Positions 10,508 through 21,087 of a DNA stretch of 44,022 nucleotides are shown one piece after another. Under the pieces are notes generated by a model that did not search any database, had not been told where the DNA came from, and saw only the letters and a list, made by a program, of their open reading frames with translations. Every line of letters starts with the position of its first letter. Within the stretch, counting starts at the first letter, position 1. Origin of the DNA: Gymnopus androsaceus JB14 (Eukaryota; Basidiomycota; Agaricomycetes; Agaricales; Omphalotaceae); the NCBI GenBank assembly GCA_009733575.1, contig ML769694.1, positions 34,524 to 78,545 of the forward strand, read 5' to 3'. The position numbers and the translations under genes were made by a program.

Positions 10508-10917
10508 TTGCTGATGATGGTAGCAGTTAGCAGCCTGTTAAGGGTTTATATACCTACAATCTATTTTTCAAGATATACCTTGGAAACGCGATAAAAGTTC
10601 GCGATTTTCAACCAATCAGCCGAGTTGGATAGAGTCCCCTTGCGACCCAACAGTGAATGCTTGCTGAAGCACTTTGGCGCAGCTTTCCGGAAAAATATCC
10701 TCACTCTATAGAACTGGGTATCAATCCACCGCCGTACAGACTCGGGCCAACTCAATTTTTCAACTGCCAACTATATTGCGCTTCTTGTCTATGTAATCTA
10801 GCTCTAAGGAAAAACCAAAAAGAAAAAAAGAAGACGAGAAATTCGTTGAAAAACCCAAATCAAAACTGCACAATGACCACCCCAAGCAAGCAAGCATAGA
10901 TCCGTAGACACCAGAAT
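10508..10917. other. Intergenic, nothing recognised
   Basis: Holds an A-rich stretch (AAAAACCAAAAAGAAAAAAAG around 10808-10830), probably the 3' flank of MFS copy 1 on the minus strand. No gene or element was seen. Confidence 0.4.
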
Positions 10918-13777
10918 TTAATGAACCATCATTCCAGAGGACACTGTCTGCTGTCCGTTACGCACAGTGAAGATCGTCAGAATTCTAGAGATCCGAGCAA
11001 ACGTTAGAATCATAACATCTACTAAGAGATAGAAAAAACAGACAATGAGCCTCCGACAAGTCCACAAGACGTAAACAAAGCAGCCTGAAATGAAATAGAT
11101 ACGTATTAGCACAACGCTACATTTAGCAAAAAAGCCGACCGATCTACGCACCTGATAGCCTTTCATAAGAGACGAAGGATCACTCGGATTAGATTGTTTC
11201 TGCAAAACGTTTTCATAAACGAGACTTGTAATAGCAAGCCCAAATCCTGAACCGATCTGGAATGCCGTGTTAATCTGCGTAGGGGAGTAGTTAGATAATT
11301 ACCAATCGTGCAGAAATAAACCACTTGCTAGTCCACCAGCGAGAGACTTCGCTACTGGGGGCACAGCAGAAACCAGAGCGATGGAAGCTACATTGTAGGC
11401 GATAGAGATACCGACAACACAAATTATCGCTGTAGGAAAAACCAGTCTGAATTGTGGAAAATTTGAATCAAGCATTTACGGGACGAATATATCGACTTAC
11501 GGCCAGAAAAGGTCCCCGGTCTTCACAAACGCCGCAGGTAATGTACCGAGGGCGGAAATGAGGAAGCCCACAATAAGTAGAGGTTTCACCTCAAACTTTT
11601 CGACTGCTCTTCCGGTACCAATGCTGGCAACAAATCCAAAGACACCCATCGGCTATGAGGACAAACAAGGATCAGCTCGATACAAATTCGGACGGTCATA
11701 AACGACGTACAATCATGTACAACCCTGTGTCGAGGGGTGTTAGGAATAAAACTTCTTGGGCAATAAGCGACAGGTAGTACACCACTGAACCCCACCTTGA
11801 TAGATTCCGCTTTCGTCAAAGTGTTTATGTAGAGAAATTGCAACAATGAGCCTCACCAGCAATACAGGAGAAAGGCGGCACACCAAATGCCCGCGAAAGA
11901 TGGGAGCTACAGGAACAGATTAATGAGCAAATGTTCAAGAGTACAGGTGTCAATGAATTTACCTTCCACAAATACGTAGGCTATCGTCGAAAATGTCAGA
12001 CCTTCTGGTAGCAAATGTAGGGTAACGCTCACGCACCATGATTGGATTTGAAACCTAATTACAACAACCGGATTGATTAGCCAGGGTGCAAAGAAAAAAA
12101 ATGATAAGAGAGGCCCACCTTGCGTTCAGCCCAAGCGAAACCAAGCAACACGAGAATTCTAAAGATCCGAGCAAGCGTTAGAAGGATAACATCCACCAAG
12201 AGATAGAAAAACAGACTCACGAGACAATCAGGCAAGCCAGTACAATTGGTTTATTCCATCCTGAAACTTCGGACTGAGAGAGGGCAAAGGTCATCAAAAC
12301 AATTCCACTTCAAAAATAAAGTTGTGAGCTACATAGATATGATGAAAGAGTAGAAAATACCTCGTCCCAAGACCCGCACCCAATAAATCCAAAGAAGGCT
12401 TCTTGCCCGTGATCTTTTTCTCTTTCGGGAATGAGAGCCACCCTGATAAAGCGAGGATAGCGATCAGGGGAGCATTAATGTAGAAGATATATCGCCACCC
12501 AAGGGTACCACTCAAGATACCTGACAAACGACATGAGAAAGCATTCCAGCTCGCACAGATTGAACAACTCACCACCTAAAATTAGTCCCACCACGAACCC
12601 TACAGCTCCAGCGGCGCCGAACATAGATAACGCTCTGTGTTTCTCATTCCCAACGAAAAAAGTGGATAGGACTCCGATTGCGCTAGGAACGGAGGCCGCA
12701 GCTCCAAGTCCTTGCAATGCGCGGAAAATGATGCATTGCACTCCTGTGCGAGACGCTCCACAAGCAATCGAGAACACCATCATCCACAACATCCCTCCAG
12801 TGAACATAAAACGACGTCCCAAACGATCAGATAAGACTCCAGCTAGAAGAAGGAAGCCACCAAAAGTCAGAGTGTAAGCGGAGACGAGCCACGACTGGGT
12901 CCCTGTGTAGAGCGTTCAATAATGGAGAATCATATAGTTGTTGAAAGTACACACCGTCAAGAGCAAACTCCTCCGTAATGCGAGGGACAGCAATGTTGAT
13001 AGAAGTCATCCAAATGTTATCGACTAGTTGAGCAAAGCAGGCCGTTCCCTGTAAAGCACGTCAGGATTAATACAATGACCAAAAGCAAGTACGCACCAAT
13101 ATCATCGCTCCTCTCCAACTCGCAATTTTTCCTGTTGCCCGGTGGTCCGGAGTTTCCTCGACTTCGAATGCTACGATTTCTGTCGCCGGCGTCTGAGGTA
13201 CAGTCTCCAGTCCATTCTTATAGCTGTAACTTGGTTCCGGCATCGAAATCGTGTTCATTTCTTCGTTCATAATTTGGGTGGTTCTTGACATTCTACGAGC
13301 CGCTAACATATGGTCCATCGCTGCGAGTGTGTTGCGGTTATCGTGATTTGAGTGGCTTCGGCGACGTTCAGTGGCATTCAGAAGTGAGGGCATCGTTGCA
13401 AGTATGCTGTGAGCTTCTGTGTTATCATAATTTGAATGACTCATACGACGCTTCAGTCCCAGATGCATGGATAGCAGATACCGCGCCAAAGCTGATGTTA
13501 GAGGTCATCGAACCTTGACGAGGTTTTCGCTGTTCAGATGCGGCGATACTTGATCCACGTCTGCCACGGAGAATGACTGCCTAGTCGGCCTCGAGACGAT
13601 TCTGCGTTGGAGGTGCCAGGAAGCGGAGCAGGCTCGATCGATTCGTCTTCGGATTCATCGTCCAGAGCGAACTCATCAAGCTTATAGTCTTCTCTGCTAT
13701 CTGCGGCAAATTTCTCTAATGGAGACCTAGCAGACATTTAGTTTCTTTCGTTCTTTGCAGAGGAGAGTCACCTACAT
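10918..13777 (-). CDS. DHA2-type MFS transporter, copy 1
   Basis: Multi-exon gene for a major-facilitator drug:H+ antiporter (DHA2, 14-TM group). Landmarks in order: acidic N-terminal tail FALDDESEDESIEPAPLPG; TM1 DNIWMTSINIAVP; TQSWLVSAYTLTFGGFLLLA; motif A LSDRLGRR; FRALQGLGAAASVPSAIGVL; motif C region GFVVGLILGG; LGWRYIFYINAPLIAIL; KPSLDLLGAGLGTSGIVLM; C-terminal QQTVSSGMMVH. It should sit in the plasma or vacuolar membrane; the substrate cannot be told. Relative to copy 2 it has +1 insertions in the N-terminal tail (near 13577 and 13440), so either the protein starts at a downstream ATG (13487 or MSHSNYDN), leaving all TM segments intact, or the gene is decaying. An extra intron at 10985-11043 is absent from copy 2. 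The start codon may be split by an intron (13727-13775). Confidence 0.85.
10985..11043 (-). repeat. Intron copy: 59-nt intron duplicated from 12159-12220
   Basis: On the minus strand this intron (donor GTCTGT, acceptor CTCTAG) aligns with the intron at 12159-12220 of the same gene with six mismatches and one T-run indel over about 63 positions. The similarity runs six bases past the acceptor (AATTCT). Removing it gives GGSLILTIFTVRNGQQ, matching GGSLLLSLFTVRKGQQ of copy 2, where the exon is uninterrupted. Confidence 0.85.
12159..12220 (-). repeat. Probable source intron for the duplicated intron
   Basis: A 62-nt intron (donor GTGAGT, acceptor TTTAG) between ...KPIVLACLIVS and ILVLLGFAWAERK. 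Copy 2 has an intron at the same place, with unrelated sequence, so this position is ancestral to the pair, and the C-terminal copy is the derived one. Confidence 0.8.
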
Positions 13778-14238
13778 TGTAGTAGTGAGAAGAAAGCGGA
13801 AGAAAGAAAAGTATGCCAGTCATATCCACGAGTTCGGAAAATTCTTCAAGCGCGATCAGCTTCTCCAGAGAGCTAGAATACGGTCCGGGGAATAGGGCGC
13901 AGGGGAACTTTTGGGGTGCAGATTTGGGCCGACAGCGCGGAAATATTCAATGTATGTCCAACACATCTGCTGAGAGCTCTGCACTACAAGCAGTGAATGA
14001 ATGATATCTTGAATGAAGGGACGAGACGAATTACGTGGTCGGTGATCCGATCCGAGTGACTAATGCATTCGGAATCGGATTTCTTGCTTTGACCGCTCAT
14101 TCCGAAATTTCTCCGCATGATCTTATACTCAGAACCCCTATTTATCATCTACTAAGAAACATGCCACGAAACAAAACTAAGAGAAAACCTGAACCCAAAG
14201 AAAAACATCACTGTACACGTTACCGAGCCTTCTTCAAC
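13778..14238. other. Intergenic between the two MFS copies; promoter of copy 1
   Basis: About 460 bp separating the start of copy 1 from the stop of copy 2, both on the minus strand. No further gene was seen. Only the immediate 5' context ACAATGTAGGTG is conserved between the copies. Confidence 0.4.
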
Positions 14239-16995
14239 CTAATGAACCATCATTCCTGAAGAGACTGTTTGCTGTCCTTTACGCACAGTAAAGAGCGATA
14301 ACAGCAGTGAGCCTCCCACCAATCCACAAGACGTAAATAAAGCAGCCTATTTCATTCGATGGTCTTAACGATATTTGCGATAACGAACAGAAATCCACGC
14401 ACCTGATAACCTTTCATAAGAGACGATGGATCATTTGGCATAGATTGCTTCTGCAGAACATTCTCGTAGACGAGACTTGTGATCGCAAGGCCGAATCCTG
14501 AACCAATTTGGAATGCAGTATTAATCTGTAGCAGGTGTCAGATGTCTCGCGTCCTTGAGTCGTAAGTATAGCTTACTAAGTCCTCCGGCGAGAGACTTTG
14601 CGACTGAAGGAACTGCAGAAACTAGTGCAATCGATGTAATGTTGTATGTCATGGAGACGCCTGTACAACATATAATCCCTGTAGGGAACACAAGTCTACA
14701 GCGAATTACAAAAAATCAGAACTTGGAACTAGCAATTAAAATTGAACTTACGGCCAGAATGTGTCTCCGGGCTTTACAAAAGTTGCGGGCAATGTGCCAA
14801 TGACGGAGAGAGAGAAACCCGTAATAAGCAGAGACTTCATGTCATATCTTTCAATGGCCCATCCGGTAGCGATATTGACGAAGAATCCCCAGATACCCAT
14901 GGGCTTTAAACACGAGGCGCAGGGATACATTAGCTACGAGTTCAGGCAGATGTTAATGCTCGAAAACTCACAATCATATACAGTCCAGTGTTCAATGGAG
15001 TCATGAATAAAACCTCTTGCGCGATAAGGGAGATATAATATATCACTGAAGCCCACCTGTTTGCACGATTTAGTCGACGCATTGAGAAGTACGACAATAG
15101 TAAGGGTTACCAGCAATACAGAAGTAGTCCAGCGCACCAGATTCCAGCAAACGACGGAAGCTAGGCATAACTATTGGTGAGCGAATTATAAGCAGAAAAT
15201 ATCGACGCCTCTACCTTCCATAGATACATAGGCTAACAGCAAGAATGTGAGATCTTCTGATAGTCGTGTCGTACTACTAATCCACGTACCATGATTGGAT
15301 TTTGAACCTGGATACAATCCATCAGCCTCAGTCATGAAGTGAGTAATTGTAAGAGACGTGCCTTTCGTTCGGCCCAGGCGAAAGCCCAATAGCACTAAGA
15401 TTCTAAAGTAGAAAATAGCCTCAGATTTCGAAGTTGTGAGCAAGAGTTAAGGAAGACGTACGACACGATCAGAGTGACTATAACAATAGGCTTGTTCCAC
15501 CCAGAAACTTCGGATTGGGAAAGAGCGAATGTCATCAAAACGATTCCACTAGTAGTCTGTGAGCGAAAACATTTATCGAACAAGAAATCTGCTGGTTCAC
15601 CTCGTCCCAAGAGCAGCACCCACAAAGTCCAAGGATGGTTTCTGCCCTGTGGTATTGACCTTGTCTTTGGGGAAAGAGAAGTATCCGGATACAGCAAGGA
15701 TACCGATCAAAGGTGAGTTGAGGTAGAAGATATACCTCCATCCCAGAGTTCCACTGAGGATGCCTTTCATAGTATTAATCAGCACAATGAAAATATCACC
15801 AAAACACGCTCACCTCCAAGGACGAGGCCAACCAGAAACCCAACGGCTCCAGCAGCCCCGAACAAAGTCAATGCTCTATGCCTCTCGTTCCCCACAAAGA
15901 AATTCGAAATGACTCCAATCGCACTAGGAACGGATGCTGCAGCTCCGAGACCCTGTAAAGCTCGGAAAATGATACACTGCACTCCTGTGCGCGAAACCCC
16001 ACAGGCAATCGAGAACACCATCATCCATATCATGCCTGCGGCGAACATTTTTCGACGCCCAAAGCGATCCGACAAAACTCCTGCAAGTAGAAGGAAGCCA
16101 CCAAAGGTAAGAGTGTAGGCGGCAACAAGCCAAGATTGAGTTCCTGTAATATGCGCGACGATCAAGAATAATGAAGGCATCATAGGTGAAGTATACGTCT
16201 ATGTACCATCGAGAAGATTGAGTTCCTCCTGCAATGTGGGGTACCGCGATATTGATAGAAGTCATCCATATGTTATCTATGAGCTGGGCGAAGCATGCCG
16301 TTCCCTAAGGATGTAATAAAGATGTCAGCTACAATTATGTAGATCACGGAAGATAAATGCAGACCAATATAATTCCTCCTCTCCAGCTACGCAATTTTAC
16401 CTGTTGCGCGATGGTCCGGAACTTCCTCAACTTCAAATGCCACGACTTCCGTCGCCGGCGTCTGAGGTACAGTCGCCAATTCATTCTTGAAGCTGTAACT
16501 TGGCTCCGGGATCGGAGTCATATTCATCTCCTCGTTCCCGATTTGAGTAGTCCTCGACATCCTACGGGTGGCCAACGTATGTTCACTTTTCAAAAGTGAG
16601 GGCATTGCTGCAAGGGCGCTGTGAGCTTCGAGATTATCACGGTTTGAGTGGCTCATGCGACCTTCGGTGCCAGATGCGTGGATGGAAGCAGACACGGCTG
16701 CTAGACTGATGTTGGATGCCACCGAGCCTTGACGAGGCTTTCGTTGTTCGGATGCAGCGATACTCGACCCGCGCCTGCCTCGGAGAAAGCTACCTACGCG
16801 TCCTCGAGTGGATTCTACGACGGAGTTTCCAGGAAGCGGAGCAGGTGCAATCGAATCATCTTCGGATTCATCGTCTAGAGCGAATTCATTGTCAAGCTGA
16901 TAATCTTCTTTGTTATCTGCTACGAAACTTTTCCAGGGGAGACCTAGGAATGTCAGTTCGGTTTCACTGAACAGAACAGTTAAAGCCACCTACAT
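14239..16995 (-). pseudogene. DHA2-type MFS transporter, copy 2, frameshifted near the N-terminus
   Basis: Paralogue of copy 1 with the same landmarks: EFALDDESEDDSIAPAPLPG, TQSWLVAAYTLTFGGFLLLA, LSDRFGRRKMFAAG, IFRALQGLGAAASVPSAIGV, GFLVGLVLGG, LGWRYIFYLNSPLIGIL, SLDFVGAALGTSGIVLM and QQTVSSGMMVH. From the second TM segment onward the frame is clean once introns are removed. Upstream there are three +1 insertions relative to copy 1: TTTCGTAGC for TTTGCCGC near 16927, GCGTAGCTGG for GCGAGTTGG near 16398 (creating TAG just before TM1), and an extra G in GCAGGAGG near 16234. They sum to a codon but stops lie between them, so the copy probably makes no full transporter unless these are sequencing errors. 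It lies head-to-tail with copy 1, a local tandem duplication. Confidence 0.75.
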
Positions 16996-17820
16996 TGAGG
17001 AAAAAGTGAGGGGAGGTTTGCAACCATTCGCCTTTTTATAATAAGTTTTGACACGAGGACTTTTACCTCATCGACTCGCCCACAAAAGATGGCGGTCCGG
17101 ATATTTACAATTTACTGGATCCGACCAAATTTTGGCTAGAATGAAGAGGTCTGAGCTTTACTTGAGTCTCGAGTCGCAGACTCATAATAATTACCCACAG
17201 TGCGATTACTAACGACCATTGCAAAATTCCGCGTCATGGCCGAAGTCACGTAGGATACCGGCCCGATGAGGCCTGATAAGGAAAGATTTTACTCGCTTTG
17301 ACCTGCCTTTCGCGGACACTAAAATTGATGCATGCGAGATATAAGAATTACCACCGCTACGCACACCGTTAGCCCACCAGTAGTTGGGAGCCATCTAACG
17401 AGGCATGCGCCCTCGATACTGAACGGGATCCAACAAAGGCACAAATTTCAACATAAAGTAAACCGGCTCGGAACTTGAGCATATCTATCGTAAGTATCCT
17501 CAGAACTTTACCAGCAGGCGACGACCCTGCGAAACCAATGTAGGAAACGGAGGCGCATATTCTCCGTGTCTGTCCTCTCTAGCAGTGTATCCCAGGACAT
17601 ATGATTGATGTGAAAAGGCAAGTTACATTCACATTTTTTGTTACCAGAACGAAGCCGATAGGTTCAAGCGTTTGTTCAATACAATTAGTACCCGAAGTCT
17701 TCGTGTGAAGCCATGGCGAAAGATAAATTCAAAACATATAATTGAAAATTGAGGGCTACTCCCACAAGATGTTGTGGAAATTTACAAATGCACGTAAGTA
17801 CTTTCTCAAGTACCGACTCA
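16996..17820. other. Intergenic, nothing recognised
   Basis: Promoter region of MFS copy 2 (TTTTTATAATAAG near 17033, minus strand TTATTATAAAAA as a possible TATA-like site) and the 3' flank of carboxylesterase 1. Short open frames around 17209-17394 have no recognisable family. Confidence 0.4.
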
Positions 17821-20310
17821 TCATTGACCTGTCAGCTCTCCTACACCTTCCCAAAAACTGTTGAAAGCAGGCAAACTAAGGAAAGAGTGGCTAATCAAAT
17901 GAATCTCATACCTGCACCGTTCGAGAAACTCCGAATCCCTAACAATCGGGTGAATGTTTGTCTGATTATCAGCTGTTTTGTTGAAAATCATCTCGATATT
18001 GCCATCCGGGAACGTGGTCCATGGAGGAGTGATATCGGCCATTGAATCGAGTTTATCATTAGGATCCATTGAAATCACGAATGATAAGAATGATTGCGAA
18101 AATGCTGCTAAGAACGTCGCATTGCGGAAGGTTATTGGTCCCACCCCCGGTGCTTTCAGACTGTTATACATTAAGGCTTGAGCCTTAACGTCGACGTGTA
18201 AAGATGAAAATCCGGCTTACTGCGGGAAATAGTAAATCTCGTCCATTCCATGAGTAGCCGGAGGGATCGCTGAGGTCAACTTAGACATTATGGAATCGTG
18301 GTACGTATGTAAAACATACCAAATTCCCCCTGATGGAACCGATGTTAGACAAAAATGCATATCCACAAGGCGAACATACCTTGAATGTATTCAAGTTTTT
18401 TTGGTGGAAAGCATTCATAAGGAAATAACTTGGACACTTGAAAATCGCTGCAGCAAATGAGTACGAGTAGGGGCATCGGGAACTGCAGGAGTTGTTGAGC
18501 TTACAGTCACCCATAATCGCGATAATCTGATCGAGAGTGGTACTGCCAACTCCCGCATATTGCTTTGCGACTTCAGCATCCTGCACGGGGCCAAATCTGG
18601 GAAAGATTTGGCCTGCATAAGTCGAGGTATTGACCACATCAGTCTGGTTCACGAAAATTAGACCCTCATTGGTATTATCACGGCAAGGAGGGCATTCTGA
18701 GCGAAGCTGGTAAGCATATATTCCCCAAGATCGCAAAACATGAAAAATTCCCACTCCGTTGATTTTACCTTCCCTCAAAGACACTGTCGGTCTTTGTGTG
18801 ATAAAGGTACCATCGACCACAGGGGCGAAGCCAGCCAACCCGACCGTCCCATAGAACTTGGAGGCCGCAGCTATAATGTTGATGTTTGCAGTGTTTAGAA
18901 TGGCGACATCCATTGACCGGAGACAAGCTAATGAGTCGCTGGCGGAAGAGCAGCTATAATGCTACTGTGAGCTTAAAATTCAACGAAAATTGAAATAAAC
19001 AAGACGAACTTGGTTTGTGAAAGAACCTCGGCGTAAATACCCTATGGCAAGATTAGACAAAGATCATTTGGGCAGATACATAGATGGATGTATAGTCAGT
19101 ACACACACCTCGGGGATGGGATCGTCAAATGGATATTGCGAGGGTAAAAAAGTCGAACTCGTGATGGCAGCTCGGAAAAGTGGTGGGGAAGTCTGCCCAT
19201 CCTGAGCAACGATATGTTGTAAAACGGAACCGGCGCCTGAGTAATATCTATAAAAATCAGCAGTATGCATTGCTCGGGAATGCTCACCGGCTGATTCACC
19301 CCAGATGGTGACCTTTTGAGGGTCTCCGCCAAATTTTGAGATCTACATGACAAGCATTGATAGACAGGGATTTTCATTCAAGAATTAAGATATCCGTACG
19401 TGTGTATTGACCCAACGTAATGCAAAATGCTGGTCCACTGTCGCAAAGTGTCAGTAAGAGAGCTCATATCTGAGATGGTGTTATACTGACGGAGACCAGC
19501 GTTAAGATCACCATTATCTTTCACGTCCTTCCCCGCAAGAAAACCTGGGCATCGTGTTACCTTGAATGCAAACCGATTGCGGAAAGTGTGCATACCGAAT
19601 ATGCCCAGCCTGTACTGGATAACCACAGCTATCACCTCATTGTTGGCATCCTGTAGGAGATCTGAACCGAAATAGGCAGAGCCATTGCCAATGACATAGC
19701 TAACATACTCAAATGAGTGTCCAGCATTCCCGTAGTTGATATTACCTACCCGCCCCTAGTGCGTACGCGAATCAGTATTCAAGTATACTGGTCGTTCAGA
19801 TTAGTACTTGCCCATAGATCCATACAACAGTAGGATAAGAAGGCATCGTGGAGATACTATTTCCCGGTATGGCGACACTAATGCGAACACGGTGCATACA
19901 GAGAAGAGCGGGAGGCATAAATCGAAGTATGACATACTTTAAAAACAGGCAGTCTTCAGAGTCTGTGGCTAAGCCTTGGACACACTCTGGAGGCTCGGTA
20001 TCAGCCAGCTGCACGCCGCTTACATTTGCAGGTGGTTGAGGTGCGCGAAAACGTAGTTCTCCTGGAACAAAGTGCTATTTTTGAGACTAGGTGACTGGTA
20101 GCGCATGATGCCGCAGCAGCATGGATGTGATACTGACCAGTTGGCGGACCTGCGTATCGTATACCATAAAAGTTTGTCACGTTGGTCGTCTCGTGGTATA
20201 CACCTTGATATTGTGCATAGTCCAGATCCACAATGAGGGAGTTGGCTTGTGATGCAATTGTCTTGGTGTAAGAGAGCAGAAAGAGCGGTAGAGCACCCAG
20301 TTTGAACATT
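17821..20310 (-). CDS. Secreted type-B carboxylesterase/lipase, copy 1
   Basis: The first exon encodes a signal peptide (MFKLGALPLFLLSYTKTIAS) followed by the family opening VDLDYAQYQGVY...NFYGIRYAGPPTG and ELRFRAPQPP. Further on come EDCLFLK, the oxyanion hole GGGYVIGNGSAYFGSDLL, IQYRLGIFG, GDLNAGLLDQHFALRWVNTH, the nucleophile motif VTIWGESAGAGS near 19288-19312, the acidic-residue motif TNEGLIFVNQTD and the histidine motif PPATHGMDEIYYF near 18215-18260. So Ser, Glu and His are all present. It ends FWEGVGELTGQ with the stop at 17821-17823. More than ten introns of about 50-60 nt are needed, including a 6-nt microexon at 19750-19755 after a GC-AG intron. It would hydrolyse esters outside the cell; the substrate is unknown. 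Tandem paralogue of copy 2. Confidence 0.88.
19750..19755 (-). other. 6-nt microexon encoding the oxyanion-hole glycines, copy 1
   Basis: GGGCGG on the minus strand, between a 56-nt GC-AG intron (19756-19811) and a 50-nt GT-AG intron (19700-19749). With it the protein reads WIYGGGYVIGN. An alternative GT donor three bases on (GGGCAA|GTACT) also stays open in this copy, but the equivalent choice in copy 2 runs into a stop. Confidence 0.8.
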
Positions 20311-21087
20311 TTGAGAAGGGAATAGGGTCTGAAGGTATATTCAGCGAGAGGCACATCTTATATCTCGATTCTCGAGGAGAGATTGAATGCCAAATGGAGT
20401 GATTTCTGTAAAGAAATACTCGTCAGCAGTGACAGCGAAACCCCCGCGCCGGCTCCGTTCCGAAGCGCTAATTGGTACTTGCTTATTGCCCATTATATCA
20501 TTCATATATTCAACTTAACATTGAACTGGTATGAGTGAGATCCTACTCACAATCCGGTATTGCCAATGCGGTGTGATCATCCGATCGTACGTGTCGCGAC
20601 CTAAAGCAACATGTGATCTTGACGGTGTCGACTCGACATTACTAGAATCTAGATGACGATGATCTAGTTCAGGGTTGGTTTCAGGGTAAGCCTGAGAGAA
20701 TACTTAGTAGCTAGTAGTACTTACTTCTCGTTGTATCCTTTTCTCCCATATAAGTAGTAAAACAAAAAAGTTTCCGCGTTGGGGTAACGGGCTCTGTCGC
20801 TTATATTGGCTCTACACCAGTTATCAGAAGAAAGGATCAAATCATGATGTCTGATAATACTCGTCGTATGGATTCAAGTGGCAGCGCATTTGTATCACCG
20901 TCTCTATTTTTATAGAGCGCTGAGGAGTCGAAGGAGGTGCTGGAGGATGATCATTCAAAACAACGACAGAATCTTCGACAGGACAAGTTTGAAAAAGCTG
21001 GCACGTTGTTTTTCTAGAGAGCCGAGAGCTCAAGTAATTGAAGGAAAAGTATGTAATACTTCTAGTACTTCCCTATTCCTTAGTTCA
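20311..21087. other. Intergenic between the two carboxylesterases
   Basis: Promoter region of copy 1 and 3' flank of copy 2. CCCATATAAG-like AT-rich sequence occurs near 20744-20756. No gene seen. Confidence 0.4.

Noticed and set aside
19804..19811. GT donor at GGGCAA|GTACTA as the normal splice site in esterase copy 1
   Set aside because: It yields YGQGRVGN instead of the conserved GGGYV, and the equivalent choice in copy 2 hits a stop; the microexon model fits both copies.
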